Positions 12,940-22,539 of a stretch of 64,000 nt of DNA are shown piece by piece. The notes beneath the pieces are model-generated. The model made no database searches and had not been told where the DNA came from. It worked only from the letters and a program-made list of their open reading frames with translations. The stretch is taken from NCBI GenBank assembly GCA_947471745.1, contig CANJKZ010001241.1:191001-255000 (forward strand). Reading direction: 5' to 3'. A program made the translations under genes and the position numbers. The DNA comes from Closterium sp. Naga37s-1 (Eukaryota > Streptophyta > Zygnematophyceae > Desmidiales > Closteriaceae). Numbering within the stretch: position 1 is the first letter of the stretch; every line of letters starts with the position of its first letter.

Positions 12940-14716
12940 TGGCTATTTCGGCGTGACTGACTGGGGATGTACCTAGACAGCCGAAACACGACTCCTACAC
13001 GAATCAAAAATAGCTCGATTTCAGCCTACACCCTCGTTAGTACGCTGAGCAATCAGTGTACACTTGGAAAAAATCTCTGAAATATCAGCCAATACATTAA
13101 AAGAAAAGCTGAAATATCAGCCCATGCATTCTCCCCATGTCTGAAAAATCAGCCTTCCGACCCTAAATCAGCCTTTTTTCGCTGACATCTGAGGCCCTGG
13201 GGTAAAACTACAAACGACCCAAATAGAGTCCCCCCCCCCTCCCCCCCCGCCTTCCTGGGGGGGGGTCTACAACTGCAGGGGGTCTTATATCGGGGGTTTT
13301 ATGGTATATCAAGATTTCTTACACGTTTACATTATCTTGCAATCTGGCTTGACCTACATTACAAAAGTTCCCACACCTCAGGGTTATACAACCTACAACA
13401 CACAGAGTATGCATGGTCATGGCCCCTACTGGCAGTAATGCTGCAGGACCACACAATTCCACCTGCCTTTCCTCCGACCGCAGTGTGAGGTGTGCATCAC
13501 GTGCACGCCCCCACAATGGCATCTCCATCCAGATCATCCCACGCCACCAACCGGACCCCAAACTGCCCCTTCACCACCAGCCTCAACAACTCTGCAAGCG
13601 CATGCCGTTTCTGAGAATTCTCCAAACACCCTCCAAATCCGGCAGCGCATGCCGGTTGCGGCCGTGGCTATGAGGATGGATGAGTGTGGGGGCACAGAGC
13701 ATGGTGGTGGTGGGGGTGGTGATGGTGGTGGTGTGGGGTTGTGTGGTGGTGGAACTGGGGGATGAATTTGGGTGGGAGATGGGAGGTTCAAGGGATGTGG
13801 AGCAGGGAGGGGGGAACGAGGAGGCTGCGGCAGAAGCAGGTACTGAAAGTGCGCAAGCATCCCTTTGCATTGCCCCAGCGCAGAGCCTGGATGTGCATGG
13901 TGTTGTGCAGTGCGTTAACCTGCACGTTGCGGTGCAGCAGAGGCACCGTTATGCCCGGAGGAGGCTAGAGGGGGAGGGGGGGGGGGAGTGTGGGAGAGAG
14001 GAGATGTAGGGAGGCAAAAAAGAGGGGCGCGGAGAAGGGGGGGAAAGGGACCGGCGGAGCAAGAAGAATTCAACCTGGCTGATTCAGAAACAGCACAGCC
14101 ACAAGTGAATCAAGGGAGCGTGCAGTGCAGTGCGCGAAGAGTGTGGCAGAAGGCAGGTGCTCATCATGTGTGCAGTGTTGTGTAGTGCAGGGCGTGTAGT
14201 GCAGGGCGTGTAACACACCAAGCAGGCCACAACCAGCATCAATTTCAATGCACGTCCTGCCATGTAACACCAGGTGTGCATGGCAGGAGGGGAGAGGAGG
14301 GGCGGAAGGAGGGACGAGGAGACAGTAGGTGGAAGGAAGGGTGGGTAGAAGCAGCCAAAGGAGGGTGGGAAGTCACATGGAATGACAACACCATACATGC
14401 TCGTATTGTGCGAGAGCAAATGCAATGTAGCACATGCTGCCTACATGTGTGTGGACAAAACATAATGGCAAATACCTCCGCACATAGCAGGACAAACCAC
14501 AATGCATGCTTGTACCGTGCGTGACATGCGCATTTAAAATGGAATGTGCTACAAACAAAGACCGGGATGCGCATGGAATGGCACCATCGCGCATGCTCCT
14601 ACTGTCGTGAACCACATGCGCACCCTACTATCGTGGACCACATGCGCACAGACATTCTCATAACAAAATGCGCATGAAATGATACAACATGCCGTGTGAG
14701 AGCTCGGTTGTTCAGT
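12940..14716. other. Non-coding flank, no gene seen
   Basis: Original 5' flank of copia-A, now to its right. It contains repeated GAAATATCAGCC-like motifs (13080-13170), a poly-C run facing a poly-G run (about 13228-13266) that could form a hairpin, a GGTGGTGG-rich stretch (13700-13760) and GGCGTGTAGTGCAG repeats (14185-14212). The open frames here are short, low in complexity and proline- or glycine-rich on shadow strands. I see no supported gene. Confidence 0.6.
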
Positions 14717-14842
14717 AGACTGGCACGACTGGGTGATAGACTGGCACGGCTGGGTGATACGCTGACGTAGTGGACTGGCTGACGTAGTCGACTGGCTGAC
14801 GTAGTCGACTTGCTGACGTAGTCGACTGGCTGACGTAGTCGA
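14717..14842. repeat. Minisatellite interrupted by copia-1, left part
   Basis: Two copies of a 23-bp unit (AGACTGGCACGGCTGGGTGAT type) are followed by about five 17-bp units, GTCGACTGGCTGACGTA. The array resumes at 21282 after copia-1. Confidence 0.85.
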
Positions 14843-15640
14843 TGTTGGTGCAACCCTACGGTTTGCATTCGGCTTGTTGTCCGTGTGCGTGCATGCGTGT
14901 GTGCATGGAATGGTATGAGGGCATGAAATAATATATATTTCATGTTTACAATAGTGTGTGTATGATGAAGCATGATTTTGAATGTGTGCGTCGAGTCAAT
15001 AGCGAGTTATCGCTAGTCGCGTGTCACGTCGTCGTTTGCGTGTCGTGTGCGGTTTTCTATTTTGTCGTGTGTGGAACGTTCGGCGTGTCGCAGGTGTGCG
15101 CAGCAGACTTCCAAGAACTCAAGGAAGAATTTACATTGAAGAACCAGAGCCTTGGTTTCAAGATTCAAGTTATTTCGAAGCTCTCCAAAAGGGTAAACTT
15201 TAAGATAGTGAGAATAGTTGCATTACTTTGTGTAGTGTAACATTTCTCTTGGTGTAGGCCCTTGTGGAGGGTAGTTTGGAGACCCTTCGTGGTTGGGGAC
15301 AGTGTGGCACTGTTCCACATCACTGTACCTCGGCTCTTGGGGTTTGTAGGAGCTGGGAGTCATTCCCAACTCGTAACTCTTCCTATCTTGTGTTCTAAGA
15401 CTATAGTGGCTGCCATAGTACCGTTCGTTCAAACCGACGCTGTGTCGTCAATTCTTTATGAAATCGTGCAATCTAAATTGCTTAATGTAGGCGACGTCAA
15501 GACGCTCCAGATCCAATTTGAATCAAGTCATTTGCAGCTGTGAGCAGAACGCTATCAACGTTTGAAGCCGCTGTGCAGAAATCCGTCTGTGCACTCTATC
15601 TTTCGTTTTAGGCACATTCAAGGCTATTGTGACTATAAGA
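14843..15640 (+). repeat. Copia-1 5' LTR
   Basis: 798 bp, from TGTTGGTGCAACC to ...GACTATAAGA. The 3' boundary was fixed by comparison with the 3' LTR, whose match ends where the target duplication starts. The dinucleotide is GA rather than CA. Confidence 0.93.
14929..14940 (+). promoter_or_regulatory. Candidate TATA box in the copia-1 LTR
   Basis: TAATATATATTT about 90 bp into the LTR. The only strong TATA-like run in the LTR, and kept in copia-2 (about 57867-57876). Position and conservation suggest the element promoter; no start site can be seen. Confidence 0.4.
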
Positions 15641-15642
15641 AG

Positions 15643-15654
15643 TGGTATCAGAGC
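15643..15654 (+). other. Copia-1 primer-binding site
   Basis: TGGTATCAGAGC, the standard plant copia site complementary to initiator tRNA-Met, two bases after the LTR. The gag-pol frame is also open across it through a GTG at 15642, but that would put translation inside the primer site. Confidence 0.93.
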
Positions 15655-15674
15655 CCCTTGGAGCAGTTTCGACA

Positions 15675-18600
15675 ATGGATGGACCTGAGGAAAGGGGTGG
15701 CAGAGTTGCTGGTGGCAGTGGAGAAGCCCAAGCTCAAGGCCAACCCCGTGATTCAGCCATGGCGCCCATGCAACCAAGTCTTGGCCCACCTAGGGATGAG
15801 CCTAGGGTGTTTGGGCTTGACAAGTTCAACGGTGACAACTTTGCTGAATGGTCCTTCAAGATGGAGAACATCTTTGACCACTATGACCTGCTGGAGGTGA
15901 TGGAAGGAACGGAGAAGCGCCCCGAGAACGACCCGGAGAAGAGCCCGTGGGTGCGGAAGAGCGCACAAGGCTATCTCCTACTTGGGCAAGCGTTGGGGAG
16001 CAGCCAGATCCGTCACATCAAACCATTCCAGCGTGAACCAGAGAAGGGACCAAAGGCATGGGCTGCTCTCAAGGGTGTACATGCTCCTGCAACAGCGGCG
16101 GTAGCGGTGGTGTTGGAACGGCAAATGGCGGCACTACGAATTGAAGAAGACGAAGCGGTTGAAGAAGGGGTGCAGAAATTCTTCGACTTGTTGACGCGGC
16201 TTGAGGGAGCTGATTTGAACTACAGTGAGCTCCAAAAGAAGACCAAGTTGCTGGCCTTACTCCCAGAGTCATGGTCCTCTCTCATCATCAACCTCAATCG
16301 TGACTTGCCCCACCTCTCGCTCGAAGACGTGAAGCGAGCGATCCTTCAAGAGGATTTCCGTCGCCGTGAGTTGGCGAGTGCGGATGGCGCCGGGGCAGCA
16401 AGCATCGGCCGTGGATATGGCCGTGGAAAGGGCAGAGGACGAGGAGGAGGAAGGTTTGGAGGCAGCAACTTCAACGGAGGCCGCGGGAGTAGCGGATACG
16501 GCAATGACAACAAGAACAACGGACGCGGTCGCGGACGGTTCGACGGCGAGTGTCATTTTTGCCACAAGAGCGGACACATGTGGCGCGATTGCTACAAACT
16601 CCCTGATGGATGGACTCCTGCTCAAGGCCAAGAGGGTAGAGGAGCAGGAGGAGGGAGAGGAAGAGGCCGTGGAGGCCGTGGCGGTCGCGGAGGTGGTGCT
16701 GCAAGTATGAAGAGTGCCGGCAACGAGAGCGAGTCGAGGGACGATCGCTTCCCGGGTCAATTCTTCTTCGTGTCCACGCAAGCACCGGCTGGTCCAGAGA
16801 ATGATGAAAGCTTTGAGGAGCCAGCAGCTGTGGGGAAGGTCACCCTACACTCCCTGGACTACTGGGTGATCGATAGCGGCGCTACCTATAGCATGACACC
16901 TCGTGCGGACTTGCTCACCGAACTTGAGCCGTCACCGGTGAAGCATGTGACATCGGCTTTGGGGCAGCGAGCAGAGGTGAAAGGCATGGGCAAGGCCATG
17001 TTCAAGGGTGCTGATGGGAAGATGGTGGGCCTCAAGAACGTGCTTTGGGTGCCCAACCTTGCTGCCAACCTGATTTCCGTGCGGCGGTTGCAAAAGGCCG
17101 GCATGGACACGAGCTCGAAAGGAGCTAAGACCTACACCGCGAGGCTTGGCGAGCAGATTCTTTGGGACCTTCACGAGGATAGGGATGTCTACAACGAGAT
17201 GTGGCAAATCCCTGTGGTCCCCATGCCTAAGGAGAGGCAAGTGGCAGCAAGCATCAGCACCAAGGGTGAAGCGGTTGGTAGCGGCGATGGCGCGAACGGT
17301 CGCGCTAAGGAGATAAAGTCCAAGAAGTGCAATCTTGGAGGGACCAGCAAGCTCGGTGAACATGAGGAGAGTGGTGCAGCAGCTCAGAAGCAGCACAAGG
17401 GTGAGGAGAACCCCAAGGCAGCAGCGGAGGAGGAGTACGGAGAGAACATGTGGGGCACTATTGCGAGTGCGGCATTCTCCAATCCGACTTCGGCTACGGG
17501 GGAGTGTGATTGGCTCACCTTGCATCGGCGCATGGGGCATGTGGCCCTGCCCATCTTGCAGCAGCTAGTGAAGAATGAGATGGTTGCTGGCATACGTGTG
17601 AAGGGGGAGCCCGATGAGGTACTTGGCTGCCCGACGTGCATGCAAGCCAAGTTCACCCGTTTCCCATTCTCTAGTTCGGAGGCAACGGCTAAGGCACCAC
17701 TTGATGAGGTGGTGATGGACGTGGTGGGCCCCCTGAAGCTTGGAGCTGCTGGAGCTGAGTACTTTCTCACCATTGTGGACGTCTACACTCGCATGACTTG
17801 GGTGTACGTGCTGTCCAAGAAGAGTGACGTGGCTGAAACGGTGAAGACCGATTGGTTGCCGATGGTGGAGCGGCAACAAGACCGGCTAGTGAAGGCAATC
17901 CGCACCGATCGAGGGGGAGAGTTCTTGAGCAAGGAGTTTGGATTGTGGCTGAAGAAGAATGGCATAAGGCACTCCCTTACCATGCCATACTCCCCTGCAA
18001 TGAACGGCATTGCCGAGCGAGCGAACCGGACAATCACGGAGACGGCGCGCGGGTTGCTCATTGAAGCCGGGCTACCCGAATATTTCTGGCCTGATGCGGT
18101 GCGGAGTGCATGTGTGGCCAAGAACAGAGCTTTGACTCATGTGGGAGCAGACAAATGGGTGCCCTATGTGGAGTGGATTGGAAGGAAGCCAAAGGTGGAT
18201 ATGCTTCGGGTGTTCGGGTGCATGTGCATGGCGCTCGTGCCTAAGCATCTTCGGCACAACAAGCTCGGTGCCAACGCGATATGGGCTGTGCACTTGGGCA
18301 TGGCTCAAAACAGCAAGGGGTGGCTTCTTTGGGACCCATTCACCAAGAAATTCTTGGTGAGCAGGGACTGCAAATTCATGGAGAATCTGATGTACAAGGA
18401 TTGGAAGGCGGAGAATGAGGCGAAGATAGGCGTGCGGTTGGGGGACGTGAAGAGTTCCGGTTTGGAGCATGTGGAGCTGCCCTTGGAGCTGAGCAGCGGC
18501 AGCACCACCACAAGGCAATCTTCCCTTGTGAATGGGGGAGAGGAGGCCAAGGATGCAGAGGAAGAAGAGGAGGAGGTTCAGCAAGTGAGCGAGCGTGCAC

Positions 18601-20444
18601 CGACACTTCCTTCTCGCACTACGAGTGCTCCACGGATCCGAGTCACCCCGCAGCAACGCCAAGGCCTTCATGTCCCTGCAGCTGAGGAAGAAGGAAGGGG
18701 CAAAAGGAGAATCCAAGCCCCAAATAGGCTGACCTATGAGGCACTCGGAAAGCCAGCCAAGTCAGCCTTGGCCGGAGCGGCACTTATAGTTGGAGAAGAC
18801 GAGGAGAGTGACTACGAGGAGTGTGCCTTCGCGTTCTTCTCTCCGGTGGAGATGCCGGGGGAACCAGCAACTCTCAAGGAGGCCTTGGAGAGTAGTGATG
18901 CTGAGGAGTGGAAGAAGGCAATGGAGAGTGAGCTGAAGAGCATTGAGGAGAACGGCACATGGGAATTGGTGGAGCTACCGGAGGGGCGTAAGGCGATTAC
19001 GTCCAAGTGGCTCTTCAAGATCAAGTCCGACGCCGACGGCAAGATCGAGCGCTACAAGTCTAGGCTTGTGGCGAAGGGGTACCAGCAGAAGGAGAAGGTG
19101 GACTATAAGGAGTTGTTTGCTCCTGTGGTGAAGCCGACGACGCTGCGAACCCTACTCGCGGGAGCTGCCATCAAAGGATGGGTGGTGAAACAAATGGATG
19201 TCACAACGGCATTCCTCAATGGCGTCCTTGAGGAAGAGATTTTCATGGCGCAGCCAGAGGGGTTTGATGATGGTAGTGGCAGAGTTTTGAGGCTGAAGAA
19301 GGCCCTTTATGGACTGAAGCAGGCCCCTAGGCAGTGGTACTTGAAGCTGCGAGGAGTTTTGGAGGAGATCGGCTTCACTCCCTCAACGGCCGATCACTCA
19401 TTGTTCATGCTTGGCGAGGGGGAGCAGAGGAGCTTCATGGTGGTGTACGTGGATGACATCCTCATCTTTTCACCCTCATCTGACCTTGTGAAGGAGGTGA
19501 TGCTGAAGCTTCAGGACAAGTTTAAGTGTAAGGCCCTTGGTGACGTCAACTTCTACCTTGGGCTTCACATTGAACGTGATGTGGAGAAGCGGTGCATGCG
19601 GGTGCATCAACGGAAGTACCTGGAGGCATTGGCTGCCAACTTTGGGCAGAGTGAAGGCCATGTGGCTACACCCTTTCCCTCTGGTTTCAAGTGTGTGAAG
19701 GGACCAGAGGAGGAGAGCGTTGGTGAAGAGGAGAGGCGCCGTTTTCACTCGTTGGTGGGCAGCCTCATGTACGCGGCGGTAAACACCCGACCGGACGTCG
19801 CGTTTGCTACCGGACAGTTGGCTAGGGTTGTTCAATGCCCTAATGAGGAGCAGGTAGCAGCTGGAATGAGAGTGGCCAAGTATCTTGGCCAAACACCGAC
19901 CGTTGGGCTGCAATATTCGGCGGCGGCGCAAAGGCGCCAAAAGGGCGCGGATGGTGTTGAACCCGGGCGTTTGTTCCTCACCGCATTCTCGGATGCTTCT
20001 TTTGCATCAGAACCAGAGGACATGACAAGTGTTGGAGGGTTCATTTGCTGTGTTGGTGGAGGCCCAACTGCTTGGGAGAGCAAGAAGCAGGTGGATCAAG
20101 CATTGAGCTCGGTGGAGTCCGAGTATATGGCACTCTTCCGTGCCGTACGGGAGATTGTGTGGCAGCGGCGTTTGTTGGCTGAATTGGGGGAGGAGCAGCA
20201 AGGACCTACCCCACTCTACTGTGACAGCCAGGGTGCCATTGCTCTTGCTAAGAACCCTGTGTTGCATGGCCTCACCAAGCACATGAGGGTGAAGTGGCAT
20301 TGGACGAGGAGCATGGTGGCCGCGGGTGAAGTTGAGTTGCACTATGTGAAGACGACAAGGCAGCCAGCTGACATGATGACCAAGAGGCTGGTGGAGCAGC
20401 AGCATTGGAAGTGTTGCAAGCTGGCTGGGATGGCTCTGAACTGA
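15675..20444 (+). CDS. gag-pol: Copia-1 Gag-Pol polyprotein
   Basis: 1589 codons, intact. The start is the first ATG after the primer site (MDGPEERGGR). Capsid gag opens near residue 45 (FGLDKFNGDNFAEWSFKMEN). A glycine/arginine-rich tract leads to a CCHC zinc knuckle, CHFCHKSGHMWRDC, at 293-306. The aspartic protease motif DSGAT starts at residue 400. Integrase follows: the zinc-binding region with LHRRMGH and CPTC (about 613-655), then catalytic segments VMDVVGPL, TDRGGEF (about 744) and NGIAERANRT (about 775). Reverse transcriptase has WELVELPEGRKAI (about 1095) and YVDD at 1258-1261. RNase H has SDASFASEPEDMTSVGG (about 1439) and SSVESEYMALF. The PR-INT-RT-RNase H order is that of Ty1/copia. 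The product would form particles and copy and integrate the element. One frame with no frameshift means Gag excess would need another mechanism. Confidence 0.96.
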   Translation: MDGPEERGGRVAGGSGEAQAQGQPRDSAMAPMQPSLGPPRDEPRVFGLDKFNGDNFAEWSFKMENIFDHYDLLEVMEGTEKRPENDPEKSPWVRKSAQGYLLLGQALGSSQIRHIKPFQREPEKGPKAWAALKGVHAPATAAVAVVLERQMAALRIEEDEAVEEGVQKFFDLLTRLEGADLNYSELQKKTKLLALLPESWSSLIINLNRDLPHLSLEDVKRAILQEDFRRRELASADGAGAASIGRGYGRGKGRGRGGGRFGGSNFNGGRGSSGYGNDNKNNGRGRGRFDGECHFCHKSGHMWRDCYKLPDGWTPAQGQEGRGAGGGRGRGRGGRGGRGGGAASMKSAGNESESRDDRFPGQFFFVSTQAPAGPENDESFEEPAAVGKVTLHSLDYWVIDSGATYSMTPRADLLTELEPSPVKHVTSALGQRAEVKGMGKAMFKGADGKMVGLKNVLWVPNLAANLISVRRLQKAGMDTSSKGAKTYTARLGEQILWDLHEDRDVYNEMWQIPVVPMPKERQVAASISTKGEAVGSGDGANGRAKEIKSKKCNLGGTSKLGEHEESGAAAQKQHKGEENPKAAAEEEYGENMWGTIASAAFSNPTSATGECDWLTLHRRMGHVALPILQQLVKNEMVAGIRVKGEPDEVLGCPTCMQAKFTRFPFSSSEATAKAPLDEVVMDVVGPLKLGAAGAEYFLTIVDVYTRMTWVYVLSKKSDVAETVKTDWLPMVERQQDRLVKAIRTDRGGEFLSKEFGLWLKKNGIRHSLTMPYSPAMNGIAERANRTITETARGLLIEAGLPEYFWPDAVRSACVAKNRALTHVGADKWVPYVEWIGRKPKVDMLRVFGCMCMALVPKHLRHNKLGANAIWAVHLGMAQNSKGWLLWDPFTKKFLVSRDCKFMENLMYKDWKAENEAKIGVRLGDVKSSGLEHVELPLELSSGSTTTRQSSLVNGGEEAKDAEEEEEEVQQVSERAPTLPSRTTSAPRIRVTPQQRQGLHVPAAEEEGRGKRRIQAPNRLTYEALGKPAKSALAGAALIVGEDEESDYEECAFAFFSPVEMPGEPATLKEALESSDAEEWKKAMESELKSIEENGTWELVELPEGRKAITSKWLFKIKSDADGKIERYKSRLVAKGYQQKEKVDYKELFAPVVKPTTLRTLLAGAAIKGWVVKQMDVTTAFLNGVLEEEIFMAQPEGFDDGSGRVLRLKKALYGLKQAPRQWYLKLRGVLEEIGFTPSTADHSLFMLGEGEQRSFMVVYVDDILIFSPSSDLVKEVMLKLQDKFKCKALGDVNFYLGLHIERDVEKRCMRVHQRKYLEALAANFGQSEGHVATPFPSGFKCVKGPEEESVGEEERRRFHSLVGSLMYAAVNTRPDVAFATGQLARVVQCPNEEQVAAGMRVAKYLGQTPTVGLQYSAAAQRRQKGADGVEPGRLFLTAFSDASFASEPEDMTSVGGFICCVGGGPTAWESKKQVDQALSSVESEYMALFRAVREIVWQRRLLAELGEEQQGPTPLYCDSQGAIALAKNPVLHGLTKHMRVKWHWTRSMVAAGEVELHYVKTTRQPADMMTKRLVEQQHWKCCKLAGMALN

Positions 20445-20468
20445 GAGAGCAAGATCCTAAGGCCAACA

Positions 20469-20483
20469 ATCCGAGGGGGAGTT
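20469..20483 (+). other. Copia-1 polypurine tract
   Basis: ATCCGAGGGGGAGTT directly upstream of the 3' LTR; the purine core CGAGGGGGAG is the likely plus-strand primer. The same tract precedes the copia-2 3' LTR. Confidence 0.8.
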
Positions 20484-21281
20484 TGTTGGTGCAACCCTAC
20501 GGTTTGCATTCGGCTTGTTGTCCGTGTGCGTGCATGCGTGTGTGCATGGAATGGTATGAGGGCATGAAATAATATATATTTCATGTTTACAATAGTGTGT
20601 GTATGATGAAGCATGATTTTGAATGTGTGCGTCGAGTCAATAGCGAGTTATCGCTAGTCGCGTGTCACGTCGTCGTTTGCGTGTCGTGTGCGGTTTTCTA
20701 TTTTGTCGTGTGTGGAACGTTCGGCGTGTCGCAGGTGTGCGCAGCAGACTTCCAAGAACTCAAGGAAGAATTTACATTGAAGAACCAGAGCCTTGGTTTC
20801 AAGATTCAAGTTATTTCGAAGCTCTCCAAAAGGGTAAACTTTAAGATAGTGAGAATAGTTGCATTACTTTGTGTAGTGTAACATTTCTCTTGGTGTAGGC
20901 CCTTGTGGAGGGTAGTTTGGAGACCCTTCGTGGTTGGGGACAGTGTGGCACTGTTCCACATCACTGTACCTCGGCTCTTGGGGTTTGTAGGAGCTGGGAG
21001 TCATTCCCAACTCGTAACTCTTCCTATCTTGTGTTCTAAGACTATAGTGGCTGCCATAGTACCGTTCGTTCAAACCGACGCTGTGTCGTCAATTCTTTAT
21101 GAAATCGTGCAATCTAAATTGCTTATTGTAGGCGACGTCAAGACGCTCCAGATCCAATTTGAATCAAGTCATTTGCAGCTGTGAGCAGAACGCTATCAAC
21201 GTTTGAAGCCGCTGTGCAGAAATCCGTCTGTGCACTCTATCTTTCGTTTTAGGCACATTCAAGGCTATTGTGACTATAAGA
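20484..21281 (+). repeat. Copia-1 3' LTR
   Basis: 798 bp, TGTTGG...ATAAGA, one base different by eye from the 5' copy. Followed by target duplication GTCGA and the resumed 17-bp minisatellite. Confidence 0.93.
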
Positions 21282-21345
21282 GTCGACTGGCTAACGTAGT
21301 CGACTGGCTGACGTAGTCGACTGACTGACGTAGTCGACTGGCGTG
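21282..21345. repeat. Minisatellite interrupted by copia-1, right part
   Basis: Three to four further GTCGACTGGCTGACGTA units with small variants (CTAACG, CTGACTG), continuing the array that stops at 14842. Confidence 0.85.
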
Positions 21346-21390
21346 AATGGAAACAACCTGAGGCAACTCAGAGCTTACCATGACGGCACC

Positions 21391-21445
21391 ACCCTCATAG
21401 CCACCCTCACAGCCACCCTCACAGCCACCCTCACAGCCACCCTCT
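21391..21445. repeat. 12-bp tandem repeat
   Basis: About four copies of ACAGCCACCCTC. Confidence 0.85.
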
Positions 21446-21639
21446 CCAACCATCCACACTTAACCCCCTCCTCTTCTACCTCATCAAACCCATCCTCTCA
21501 TTCCGCCCACCATCCCCCGCCACCTGCATCTCCCTTTCACGTGCCCCTCCCCGCCGCCCCGCGCCCGCACTTCTCGCTCTCCGCGTCCCCCCACCTGGCA
21601 GGAAGTAGAGCCGCGAACGCAGCCTCTCGTTGCTGAGGG

Positions 21640-21975
21640 GTATGAGGGGTAGCGGAGGGGAAAATGACGGGAATGAGAGGGCAAAATGACGGGAAGCAGG
21701 GGGGGAGATGACGAAAAGCAGAGGGGGAATTGACGGGAAGCAGGGAGGGTAATGAAGGGATGCAGAGGGGGAAATGACGGGAATGAGAGGGCAAAATGAC
21801 GGGAAGCAGAGGGGGAAATGACAAAAAGCAAATGGGGGAATGACGGGAAGCAGGGGGGTAACGAAGGGATGCAGAGGGGGAAATGACGGGAATGAGATGG
21901 GAAAATGATGGAAAGCAGAGGGGGAAAATGACGAGAATGAGGGGGGGGGAATGATGGGAAGGGGAAATGACGATG
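21640..21975. repeat. About 21-bp purine-rich minisatellite
   Basis: Roughly fifteen imperfect copies of GGGGGAAATGACGGGAAGCAG, some with GAATGAGAGGGCAAAATGAC. Frames on both strands are open only because of the repeat. The flanks 21446-21639 and 21976-22539 hold no gene I can support. Confidence 0.85.
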
Positions 21976-22539
21976 GCGGGTGAGGCGAACAGCGGGAGAG
22001 GCGAACAGCGGGAGAGGCGAAAACCCTGACAATTCCGAGAGCCTGAGACGGGCAGCGGTTCGAGAAACGGCTGCGGCGAAGTCGCGCGGGTGAGGTGAGC
22101 AGAGAGGTAGGCGAGATGAGGGTGAGGCGAGCGGCGGTGTGGCGTGAAGGCCGCACGCGTGGCCAACGCGTGCATCAGGCAAGCTTCCCAAACTGTGTGT
22201 GGGTGTAGATAAGGCTACAACCTTAAAACGCATACTATACCTATAAGGTGTGGATAAGGCGCAGCTAGCTCTGAGTTCGCTCTCAAGGCTCTCTAGTTGT
22301 TTATTCTCTCGACCCTCTGAGCTTCGCTCCTGTCGCTTGTCACGGGAGCTTTCCCATTCTGTCAACACTTCTCATCTCACTCACTGCTAACGTTCTGGTT
22401 TCAAAATATCGCCAACCCCCTCGCCAATTGTTTTGTTTTTCGTTTAAGCTATGTTCAAAGGCACACTGTTCAAACTCCACATAATGAATCACGTGAAGGA
22501 GAGCAGCCCGCCGTGACAATTGGGCAGCCCAGCCATGCC

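Larger units (their letters stand above)
14843..21281 (+). mobile_element. Copia-1, young complete Ty1/copia element
   Basis: 6439 bp. It has two 798-bp LTRs, an initiator tRNA-Met primer-binding site, one 1589-codon gag-pol frame, a polypurine tract and a 5-bp target duplication, GTCGA (14838-14842 and 21282-21286). By eye the LTRs differ at one base (A in TTAATG near 15484, T in the 3' copy), which implies very recent insertion. It sits inside the 17-bp minisatellite, and removing the element plus one GTCGA gives an uninterrupted array. Both LTRs end GA, unlike the CA of copia-2. Confidence 0.96.

Noticed and set aside
13534..13870. Proline-rich minus-strand ORFs
   Set aside because: Complement of GGTGGTGG-type low-complexity DNA; no domain, start context or paralogue.
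14956..15240. Short ORFs in the copia-1 LTR repeated at 20597 (and similar in copia-2)
   Set aside because: They recur only because the LTR is repeated. Not conserved as proteins between copia-1 and copia-2, where the length and sequence change freely.
15642..15674. GTG start for copia-1 gag-pol (and 58600 for copia-2)
   Set aside because: This would begin translation inside the primer-binding site. The ATG at 15675 (58633) is the natural start.
21476..22368. Long minus-strand ORFs (200-294 codons) near 22 kb
   Set aside because: Mostly the 21-bp minisatellite read in three frames; none resembles a protein.
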